From positions 62,001-126,000 of the forward strand of contig NZ_JANZNR010000007.1 in assembly GCF_025153525.1 (NCBI RefSeq): a DNA stretch of 64,000 nt, given 5' to 3'. The position numbers and the translations under genes are program-made. How positions within the stretch are numbered: the stretch's first letter is position 1; each line of letters begins with the position of its first letter. Under the pieces are notes generated by a model. That model ran no database searches. It saw nothing but the letters and a program-made list of their open reading frames with translations, and was not told the DNA's origin. The stretch is from Psychroserpens sp. SPM9. GTDB taxonomy: Bacteria; Bacteroidota; Bacteroidia; Flavobacteriales; Flavobacteriaceae. This document shows, piece by piece, positions 16,812 to 23,461 of the stretch.

Positions 16812-17804
16812 ATGAGGCAAATACTAAACAGACTAATCAACCACGAAAGCATTTCTCGCGAGGAGGCAAAAACGGTATTGGTAAATATTTCAGAAGGCAA
16901 ATACAATCAAAGTCAAATTGCATCTTTTCTTACAATTTACATGATGCGAAGTATAACTCTTGAAGAATTGCAAGGCTTTAGAGATGCCTTATTAGAACTT
17001 TGTATTCCTATAGATTTATCCGACTTTAACGCAATTGATTTATGTGGAACAGGTGGCGACGGAAAAGACACGTTCAACATCTCTACAATCGCATCTTTTA
17101 TCACGGCTGGCGCTGGAGTAAAAGTAGCTAAACATGGTAATTATGGCGTCTCATCTGCTTCTGGATCATCTAATGTCATGGAAGCCTTAGGGATTCATTT
17201 TTCGAATAAATCAGACTTTTTAAAATACGCCATAGACCAAGCAAATATATGTGTTCTCCATGCGCCTTTATTTCATCCAGCTATGAAAAATGTGGCACCA
17301 ATCCGCAAAGAATTAGGTGTGAAGACCTTTTTTAACATGTTAGGTCCAATGGTAAATCCGTCTTTTCCAAAACATCAAATGGTTGGTGTATTCAATTTAG
17401 AATTGCAGCGTATTTATGGCTATCTCTACCAAAATACCGACAAAAACTATAGCATTGTTCACGCTTTAGATGGTTATGATGAAATCTCATTAACCGGAAA
17501 TGCAAAAATCATTTCCAATACTACAGAAACCATGTTAAGTCCAGCAGATTTAGGATTAAAACAAATCGAACAAAGTGAAATATTTGGAGGGTCTTCAGTA
17601 AAACAAGCCGCTAAAATCTTTAAAAACATCATGAATTGTAAAGGTACCGATGCTCAAAACAATGTGGTTTGCGCTAATGCAGGATTAGCCATAGCTACCG
17701 TAAAAGGCATTTCGCATCAAGAAGGGTTTTATTTAGCTCAGGATAGTTTAGGAAGTGGAAGAGCAAAAGCAAGTTTAGAGCGCTTAATAGAATTGAGTAA
17801 ATAA
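16812..17804 (+). CDS. trpD: Anthranilate phosphoribosyltransferase
   Basis: A 330-residue enzyme with the PRPP/anthranilate motifs DLCGTGGDGKDTFNIST and VAKHGNYGVSSASGSSNVMEALG, and NMLGPMVNP further on. It joins anthranilate to PRPP, step two of the pathway. Length is normal. It follows trpG after 94 bp with the TTCCCG hairpin at its start. Confidence 0.95.
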   Translation: MRQILNRLINHESISREEAKTVLVNISEGKYNQSQIASFLTIYMMRSITLEELQGFRDALLELCIPIDLSDFNAIDLCGTGGDGKDTFNISTIASFITAGAGVKVAKHGNYGVSSASGSSNVMEALGIHFSNKSDFLKYAIDQANICVLHAPLFHPAMKNVAPIRKELGVKTFFNMLGPMVNPSFPKHQMVGVFNLELQRIYGYLYQNTDKNYSIVHALDGYDEISLTGNAKIISNTTETMLSPADLGLKQIEQSEIFGGSSVKQAAKIFKNIMNCKGTDAQNNVVCANAGLAIATVKGISHQEGFYLAQDSLGSGRAKASLERLIELSK

Positions 17805-17850
17805 TAACTTTAAGCAGTCATGAAGCTTAGGTTATAATAATATAAAAATA

Positions 17851-17882
17851 ATGAGAACCTGAAACCTGTTCAGGTTAACAAC
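17851..17882. repeat. CCTGAAAC-type palindrome upstream of trpC
   Basis: ATGAGAACCTGAAACC then TGTTCAGGTTAACAAC: stem AACCTGAA / TTCAGGTT. It ends three bases before the trpC ATG. Relatives are at 21365-21392 and 45543-45570. Confidence 0.75.
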
Positions 17883-17885
17883 AAA

Positions 17886-18671
17886 ATGAACATATTAGAT
17901 AAAATAGTAAACGATAAACGCATCGAAGTTGACCTTCGAAAGCAACTTATTCCTGTAAAACAACTGGAAGCTTCCGTTTTGTTTGAAAGAGAAACTGTAT
18001 CACTATCTGATAAACTAAGACACAGCAATACAGGAATTATTGCCGAACATAAACGTCGTTCCCCTTCAAAGCAAGTCATTAATCACAATTTAAATGTTTT
18101 TGATGTTGCCAGAGGGTATCAAAATGCTGGTGTTTGTGGTATGTCTGTTTTAACCGATGGCAAGTATTTTGGTGGTAGCTTAGACGATTTACTCACCGCA
18201 CGAGCCAGTTGCAATTTACCGCTTCTTCGGAAAGAATTCATTATAGACAGTTATCAAATTATTGAAGCTAAAGCTTATGGTGCAGACGTAATTTTACTCA
18301 TTGCTGCCATTTTAACTAAAGCCGAAATTAAAGCATTTTCAGAATTGGCCAAACAGCTTAAACTTGATGTATTACTAGAAGTTCACAACGAAGAAGAACT
18401 CCATAAATCTTTAATGCCAAGCCTTGATATGTTAGGCGTAAACAATCGAAATCTAAAAACCTTTGAGGTTAGCTTAGAAACCAGCAAGCAACTAAGCAAA
18501 ATGATTCCAAACGATTTTGTAAAAGTTTCTGAAAGTGGCATTAGTAATGTTGAAGCTATTAAAACCCTACAACCTTATGGTTATAAAGGCTTTTTAATAG
18601 GAGAAAACTTTATGAAAACTAATGATCCTGGCGACAGTGCTACTCAATTTATAAAAGACTTACAATCATGA
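17886..18671 (+). CDS. trpC: Indole-3-glycerol-phosphate synthase
   Basis: A 261-residue TIM-barrel enzyme with IIAEHKRRSPSK, LPLLRKEFIIDSYQI, LLEVHNEEEL, LGVNNRNLKTFEV and KVSESGIS, all IGPS signatures including catalytic Lys and Glu. It closes the indole ring from carboxyphenylamino-deoxyribulose phosphate. Its end overlaps trpF by four bases, the only tight junction in this operon. Confidence 0.95.
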   Translation: MNILDKIVNDKRIEVDLRKQLIPVKQLEASVLFERETVSLSDKLRHSNTGIIAEHKRRSPSKQVINHNLNVFDVARGYQNAGVCGMSVLTDGKYFGGSLDDLLTARASCNLPLLRKEFIIDSYQIIEAKAYGADVILLIAAILTKAEIKAFSELAKQLKLDVLLEVHNEEELHKSLMPSLDMLGVNNRNLKTFEVSLETSKQLSKMIPNDFVKVSESGISNVEAIKTLQPYGYKGFLIGENFMKTNDPGDSATQFIKDLQS

Positions 18672-19288
18672 AATTAAAAGTCTGCGGAATGAAAACTAAA
18701 GACAACATTTTAAATGTTGCGAAATTAAATCCAGATTACATGGGTTTTATTTTCTACAAAAATTCACCACGTTATTTTAATAACGTTATTCCAGAATTAC
18801 CCGAACATATTAAAAAGATTGGCGTATTTGTCGATGCCACTTATGATTACATAAAAGGCATTATACAGAAACATCAATTACATGGTGTCCAATTACATGG
18901 TAACGAATCGCCAGAACTATGCAAACAATTACAAGATCTAAACTGTACTGTAATAAAAGTGTTTTCTATAAAAGATAGCTTCGACTTTAATACTTTAGAA
19001 CCTTATGAAGACGTTTGTGATTTCTATCTATTCGATACCAAAGGAAAACAACCAGGAGGAAACGGTTTCACTTTTGATTGGAGTGTTTTAAAAAATTACT
19101 CATCAATAAAACCCTTCTTTTTAAGTGGTGGCATTGGTCTTAATGAATTAAATAAATTGTTATCATTTTTAAAAAGACCTGAGGCCGTTTTTTGCCATTC
19201 ATTAGATGTAAACAGTAAGTTCGAAACGAATTTAGGCTTAAAAAACATAGAAAAACTAAAAGAATTTAAAACATTAATTCAAACCTAA
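18668..19288 (+). CDS. trpF: Phosphoribosylanthranilate isomerase
   Basis: A 206-residue TIM barrel opening KLKVCGMK with catalytic Cys, then GFIFYKNSPRY, GVQLHGNESPE, FLFDTKGKQPGGNGFTFDW (in parts) and FFLSGGIGLNEL. It isomerises phosphoribosylanthranilate before the TrpC step. Overlap ATGA with trpC suggests coupled translation. It is separate from trpC, unlike the fused enterobacterial enzyme. Confidence 0.94.
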   Translation: MKLKVCGMKTKDNILNVAKLNPDYMGFIFYKNSPRYFNNVIPELPEHIKKIGVFVDATYDYIKGIIQKHQLHGVQLHGNESPELCKQLQDLNCTVIKVFSIKDSFDFNTLEPYEDVCDFYLFDTKGKQPGGNGFTFDWSVLKNYSSIKPFFLSGGIGLNELNKLLSFLKRPEAVFCHSLDVNSKFETNLGLKNIEKLKEFKTLIQT

Positions 19289-19294
19289 TGCAAG

Positions 19295-19369
19295 GTCATG
19301 CTAAACTTATTTATTCGTAAATATCTTTCCCTATTAAGATATTCTTGAATCTTTGATTTTAGCATCTCA
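19295..19369. repeat. Long-form GTCATGCT...AGCATCTCA palindromic repeat before trpB
   Basis: Outer arms GTCATGCT and AGCATCTCA enclose an inner inverted repeat (ATTCGTAAATATC and GATATTCTTGAAT). The same long form occurs at 20837-20918; short forms lack the inner part. It lies in the trpF-trpB gap, which otherwise shows no gene. Confidence 0.75.
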
Positions 19370-19439
19370 TGAAAATAAATGTATTATAACTATTGAATGT
19401 GACTCTTAAAGAAGTTATGAGTGACAAAAAACGAAATAA

Positions 19440-20621
19440 ATGACATACAACATCAACGACAAAGGCTATTACGGTGAATTTGGAGGCGCATATATTCCAG
19501 AAATGCTCTATCCAAACGTCGAAGAATTACGCCAGAACTATCTCAAAATAATGGCCGAACCTTCTTTTAAAAAAGAATTTGATCAACTCTTAAAAGATTA
19601 TGTAGGACGTCCTTCGCCTCTCTATTTCGCCAAACGATTAAGCAACAAATACAACACCAAAATTTATTTGAAGCGTGAAGATTTAAACCATACAGGTGCG
19701 CATAAGGTCAATAATACGATCGGACAAATTTTAATGGCAAAACGTTTAGGAAAAACCCGAATCATAGCCGAAACTGGCGCTGGACAACACGGCGTAGCAA
19801 CTGCAACAGTCTGTGCGCTAATGGGCATGCAATGTATTGTATATATGGGAGAAATTGATATTGCGCGTCAGGCACCCAATGTGGCTCGCATGAAAATGCT
19901 GGGCACTGAAGTCCGACCAGCACTTTCAGGTAGTCGGACATTAAAAGATGCTACCAATGAAGCCATTCGCGACTGGATTAATAATCCTGTTGATACCCAT
20001 TATATTATTGGAAGCGTTGTTGGACCGCATCCTTATCCTGATATGGTTGCGAGGTTTCAATCGGTGGTTTCCGAAGAAATTCAGTGGCAACTCAAAGACA
20101 AAGAAGGCACTACAAAACCTAATTATGTCATAGCCTGTGTTGGTGGTGGCAGCAATGCCGCAGGTGCGTTTTATCATTATCTGGACGATACAGAGGTGAA
20201 TCTTATAGCAGTGGAAGCAGCTGGTAAAGGGATTGATTCTGGTGAAAGCGCTGCTACCTCAGCCTTAGGTCGTGAAGGTATTATTCACGGAAGTAAAACA
20301 CTGTTGATGCAGACCAACGACGGACAAATTACAGAGCCCTACTCTATTTCGGCGGGCTTAGATTATCCTGGAGTTGGCCCAATGCATGCACACTTATATA
20401 CATCTGGTCGTGCCGAATTCATCTCAATTACCGATGATGAAGCGATGACTGCTGGTTTAGAGTTGAGTCAGCTAGAAGGGATTATTCCTGCGATAGAAAG
20501 TTCTCATGCCTTTGCGGTTTTGGCTCAAAAAAAGTTTCAACCTGAAGATATTGTAATTATGAATCTTTCAGGTCGTGGTGATAAAGATTTACAAAACTAT
20601 ATCGATTATTTTAAACTGTAG
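19440..20621 (+). CDS. trpB: Tryptophan synthase beta chain
   Basis: A 393-residue PLP enzyme. The PLP lysine is in HTGAHKVNNTIGQ (Lys near residue 87); the catalytic AETGAGQHGVA loop and the phosphate-binding GGGSNAAG are present. It condenses indole with serine to tryptophan in complex with TrpA. It is separated from trpA by 890 bp holding repeats and a GIY-YIG gene, which is unusual, since these two genes usually adjoin and products form one complex. Confidence 0.96.
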   Translation: MTYNINDKGYYGEFGGAYIPEMLYPNVEELRQNYLKIMAEPSFKKEFDQLLKDYVGRPSPLYFAKRLSNKYNTKIYLKREDLNHTGAHKVNNTIGQILMAKRLGKTRIIAETGAGQHGVATATVCALMGMQCIVYMGEIDIARQAPNVARMKMLGTEVRPALSGSRTLKDATNEAIRDWINNPVDTHYIIGSVVGPHPYPDMVARFQSVVSEEIQWQLKDKEGTTKPNYVIACVGGGSNAAGAFYHYLDDTEVNLIAVEAAGKGIDSGESAATSALGREGIIHGSKTLLMQTNDGQITEPYSISAGLDYPGVGPMHAHLYTSGRAEFISITDDEAMTAGLELSQLEGIIPAIESSHAFAVLAQKKFQPEDIVIMNLSGRGDKDLQNYIDYFKL

Positions 20622-20627
20622 CAGGAT

Positions 20628-20723
20628 GGCGTTACCACAAGGGCCAGGCCTGCCTGTCGGCAGACAGGCTTTCAAGGCTCGCTATCAAAGATGAGCTCAA
20701 ATAAACCTTTCAATCCTTAACGC
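20628..20723 (-). repeat. GCGTTA...TAACGC dispersed repeat, copy C, with a nested palindrome
   Basis: Ends GGCGTTACCACAAGGG and CAATCCTTAACGC match copy B in the same orientation. Inside lies an extra perfect palindromic run around CCTGTCGGCAGACAGG (about 20649-20669) absent from the other three copies, so one repeat seems to have been inserted into or expanded within another. It starts seven bases after the trpB stop. Confidence 0.82.
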
Positions 20724-20785
20724 AAAAAAAATACTAATCTAAACCTCAAACAAACTCAGAATAACAAATAATAAAAATCAATTAC

Positions 20786-21077
20786 GTCATGCTGGACCTT
20801 GAACCAATTCAAAATAACAAAAAAACCAACCAAGCACGTCATGCTGAATTTATTTATTCATAAATATCCATTTTAGCTTAAGGTATTCATGAATCTTTGA
20901 TTTCAGCATCTCACTAGAAATAAAAAAACAATCAATTGCGTCATGCTGAACTCGTTTCAGCATCTCACTAGAAAAAGAACAACAATAAGTACTAATCTTA
21001 ACCTTAAAAAAATCAAGAATAGTAAATAGAAACCAACCAAACGCGTCATGCTGAATTTATTTCAGCATCTCACTAGA
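20786..21077. repeat. Array of GTCATGCTGAA...TTCAGCATCTCACTAGA palindromes
   Basis: A partial copy at 20786, a long form at 20837-20918, and two short 33-bp forms at 20940-20972 and 21045-21077. Short forms are GTCATGCTGAA, six to seven bases, TTCAGCATCTCACTAGA. Linkers are AT-rich and partly repeated (ACTCAGAATAAC, AACCAACCAA). The array fills the gap between copy C and the GIY-YIG gene; no other gene is seen there. Confidence 0.85.
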
Positions 21078-21084
21078 AAAGAAA

Positions 21085-21363
21085 ATGAAAAGCAGTTACA
21101 TTTATATCATGACCAATACCTACAGAACAACATTCTATGTTGGTGTAACATCTGATTTAACCAAAAGAGTAACTGAACATCAAAACGGAACTGGCTCTGA
21201 ATTCACAAAAAAGTACAATCTAAAAGATTTAATATATTTTGAAGAATTCAGTGCTATTGAACAAGCTATAGCTAGAGAAAAACAAATTAAAAACTGGAAG
21301 AAAGAATGGAAACTAAATTTAATAAAAGAGAAAAATCCGAATCTTAAGACTTTAATCATCTAA
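21085..21363 (+). CDS. Small GIY-YIG-domain nuclease
   Basis: A 92-residue single-domain protein. The motif pair is YIYIMTN and YVGVTS (positions about 5-24), followed by catalytic Arg in LTKRVTEH and Glu in QAIAREKQIKNWKK, as in the UvrC-type/YhbQ-like GIY-YIG family. It should cut DNA, but target is unknown. It starts eight bases after one palindrome and ends two bases before another, and lies between trpB and trpA although unrelated to tryptophan. The setting suggests a cassette that arrived with its repeats. Confidence 0.88.
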   Translation: MKSSYIYIMTNTYRTTFYVGVTSDLTKRVTEHQNGTGSEFTKKYNLKDLIYFEEFSAIEQAIAREKQIKNWKKEWKLNLIKEKNPNLKTLII

Positions 21364-21364
21364 T

Positions 21365-21392
21365 GAGACCCTGAAACAAGTTCAGGGTGACG
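21365..21392. repeat. CCCTGAAACAAGTTCAGGG palindrome after the GIY-YIG gene
   Basis: GAGACCCTGAAACAAG then TTCAGGGTGACG: stem CCCTGAA / TTCAGGG. It begins two bases after the nuclease stop and may act as its terminator-like end as well as being a repeat. Confidence 0.78.
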
Positions 21393-21436
21393 ACTCGTTG
21401 TATCCAATCGTCATACTGAACCTTAAACAAACTCAG

Positions 21437-21494
21437 AATAACAAAAAAACCAACCAAGCACGTCATGCTGAATTTATTTCAGCATCTCACTAGA
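21437..21494. repeat. Direct repeat plus short palindrome before trpA
   Basis: 21437-21479 repeats 20813-20854 almost exactly (AATAAC, A run, CCAACCAAGCACGTCATGCT, GAATTTATTT; one A more). Its right part is a short-form palindrome at 21462-21494 ending TTCAGCATCTCACTAGA. Together the two copies bracket the GIY-YIG gene at about 620 bp spacing. Confidence 0.8.
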
Positions 21495-21511
21495 GAAGAA
21501 AACGAAAAACC

Positions 21512-22282
21512 ATGAACAGAATAAATAAAAAACTACAAGAAGACAAAAAGCTACTCTCCATATACTTTTCAGCGGGATATCCAACCCTAAACGATACCGT
21601 TAGCATTATCCAAAATCTTGAAAAAAGCGGAGTCGATATGATAGAAATCGGCCTGCCATTTAGCGATCCATTAGCCGATGGCCCAACCATTCAGGCGAGT
21701 TCTACGCAAGCCTTAAAAAACGGCATGACCACCGAAATACTTTTCAATCAGTTAAAAGACATTCGCAAAACCGTTTCAATTCCGTTGATTATTATGGGCT
21801 ATTTTAATCCGATCCTCCAATATGGTGTGGAAGCTTTTTGTAAAACCTGTAAGGAGATTGGTATTGACGGACTCATCATACCCGATTTGCCTATCGATGT
21901 CTACAACGAGCAGTATAAATCCACTTTTGAAACCTATGGTTTGATTAATGTTTTTTTAATCACACCTCAAACCTCAGTAGAGCGCATAAACTTTATTGAT
22001 TCTATTTCTAACGGATTTATTTACATGGTAAGCTCAGCAAGTGTCACAGGAAGCAGTAGTGGTTTTGGAGAAACCCAAACTTCATATTTCAAACGTATTG
22101 CCGGTATGAATCTAAAGAACCCTCAAATTGTTGGCTTCGGAATTTCAAATCACGAGACCTTTTCGCAAGCCACGCAATACGCAAAAGGCGCCATTATTGG
22201 CAGTGCCTTCATTACATTTTTATCAAACCATGGTATTAAAGATATTAGTAAATTTACCCAGGCTATTTTAAACAACATCTAA
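21512..22282 (+). CDS. trpA: Tryptophan synthase alpha chain
   Basis: A 256-residue TIM barrel with GYPTLNDTVSII, the catalytic Glu in MIEIGLPFSDPLADGPTIQ (in parts), GLIIPDLPID with the catalytic Asp, and GFGISNHET. It splits indole-glycerol phosphate and channels indole to TrpB. Last trp gene; its stop overlaps the next ATG by one base. Confidence 0.95.
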   Translation: MNRINKKLQEDKKLLSIYFSAGYPTLNDTVSIIQNLEKSGVDMIEIGLPFSDPLADGPTIQASSTQALKNGMTTEILFNQLKDIRKTVSIPLIIMGYFNPILQYGVEAFCKTCKEIGIDGLIIPDLPIDVYNEQYKSTFETYGLINVFLITPQTSVERINFIDSISNGFIYMVSSASVTGSSSGFGETQTSYFKRIAGMNLKNPQIVGFGISNHETFSQATQYAKGAIIGSAFITFLSNHGIKDISKFTQAILNNI

Positions 22283-22689
22283 TGTATTGGTACTTAAAGG
22301 TAATTCGTGATAATTATGCCAATTTTTCTGGTAGAGCCAGACGTAAAGAATATTGGATGTTTGTCTTAGTACAATTGATTATTGTTATTTTAGTCATGCT
22401 TTATGCCTCACTGGTTGATGATTTTTTTGGAACTCCAGTAGTAGGTTCAATTTTAGGTTTTTATTTTCTTGGAACCCTAATTCCTTGGTTGGCACTTAAT
22501 GTAAGACGCTTACACGATATTGGAAAAAGTGGCGGCTATTTATTTGTCAATTTCATTCCTATCATTGGTCGTATTTGGTATATTGTACTTGTCGCTACTG
22601 AAGGCACCTACGGTCCAAACAAATTCGGTCCAGACCCAAAAGACGACTACGAAGACGATATTGATGATATTGGCGCAATCGAAGAGTAA
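22282..22689 (+). CDS. DUF805-family membrane protein
   Basis: A 135-residue protein. It opens WYLKVIRDNYANFSGRARRKEYWMF, the typical DUF805 entry, followed by three to four membrane helices (VLVQLIIVILVMLYA; ILGFYFLGTLIPWLAL; a third after NVRRLHDIGKSG) and an acidic tail DDYEDDIDDIG. Function is unknown. It overlaps trpA by one base, so it is transcribed with the trp operon; any link to tryptophan is unproven. Confidence 0.85.
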   Translation: MYWYLKVIRDNYANFSGRARRKEYWMFVLVQLIIVILVMLYASLVDDFFGTPVVGSILGFYFLGTLIPWLALNVRRLHDIGKSGGYLFVNFIPIIGRIWYIVLVATEGTYGPNKFGPDPKDDYEDDIDDIGAIEE

Positions 22690-22791
22690 TTCTACTCGCT
22701 TTAACAAAATTTGAACAGAATCTTAAGATAGTTTTAATACAATTTCGTAAGCTATTTCTTATATTAAAGTGAATCACAAAAACTAAAAAAC

Positions 22792-22938
22792 ATGGGAATT
22801 ATTAAAGATAATAAGAAATTTAAAAGAAAAACAGAACAAAATCATCCGACTAATCCAGAAGGAATAGCAAGAAAAACAGAAACAAACACTTTCAATATTG
22901 ATAGTGAAACTATAAAAAAGCAGCAGAATAAAAAATAG
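22792..22938 (+). CDS. Short hydrophilic protein, 48 residues, unknown
   Basis: A frame MGIIKDNKKFKRKTEQNHPT and on to KKQQNKK, with no hydrophobic stretch and many Lys/Asn/Thr. It has an independent ATG, 102 bp after the DUF805 stop, and a very strong terminator 21 bases after its stop, which is how a real small gene would be arranged. No family recognised. Confidence 0.45.
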   Translation: MGIIKDNKKFKRKTEQNHPTNPEGIARKTETNTFNIDSETIKKQQNKK

Positions 22939-22959
22939 ACTTTTTTAATGCTGTATCCA

Positions 22960-22996
22960 GTAAAAGCCTAAATTATTACTTAATTTAGGCTTTTAC
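22960..22996. terminator. Strong hairpin between the 48-aa ORF and trmL
   Basis: GTAAAAGCCTAAATTA / TAATTTAGGCTTTTAC is a perfect 16-bp stem with loop TTACT. It ends seven bases before the trmL ATG, so it terminates upstream transcripts and, if read through, would sit at the trmL start. Confidence 0.75.
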
Positions 22997-23002
22997 TATT
23001 TT

Positions 23003-23455
23003 ATGGCACTTAACATTGTTTTATTTGAACCCGAAATCCCAAACAACACTGGTAATATTGGCCGTTTGGCTTTGGCTTCCGGATCCAAACTACACCTTGT
23101 AAAACCTTTTGGTTTTGAATTAACTGATAGCCGCTTAAAGCGTGCAGGACTCGATTATTGGCAACATCTCGATGTCACCATCTATGAGTCGACAGAAGCC
23201 TTTTTCAAAATGCATCAACATAAAGAATTTGCCTTATTCTCAAGTCATGCTACAACATCACATTGGGAAATCCCTTTTCAAAAGGATATGTTTCTTATCT
23301 TCGGAAAAGAATCGATTGGCTTACCAAAATCATTAATTAAAAAGTACAATACACAGCTTTATAAAATACCATTGTATAGCAAACACATTAGAAGTTTAAA
23401 TCTTGCGAATGCAGTAGCTATTGTGGTTTACGAAGGATTAAAAAAGATAAATTAA
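23003..23455 (+). CDS. trmL: tRNA (cytidine(34)-2'-O)-methyltransferase
   Basis: A 150-residue SPOUT methyltransferase with the three family motifs: EIPNNTGNIGRLALASG, LIFGKESIGLPKSL and IPLYSKHIRSLNLANAVAIVVYEGL (given in parts). TrmL methylates the wobble-base ribose of tRNA-Leu isoacceptors using S-adenosylmethionine. No separate RNA-binding domain, which is normal. It ends seven bases from the stop of the convergent 589-aa gene. Confidence 0.92.
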   Translation: MALNIVLFEPEIPNNTGNIGRLALASGSKLHLVKPFGFELTDSRLKRAGLDYWQHLDVTIYESTEAFFKMHQHKEFALFSSHATTSHWEIPFQKDMFLIFGKESIGLPKSLIKKYNTQLYKIPLYSKHIRSLNLANAVAIVVYEGLKKIN

Positions 23456-23461
23456 TTCCGT

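Noticed and set aside
20786-21494. Possible CRISPR array
   Set aside because: Units are palindromic with unequal, repeated AT-rich linkers and differ in length; there are no unique spacers and no cas genes.
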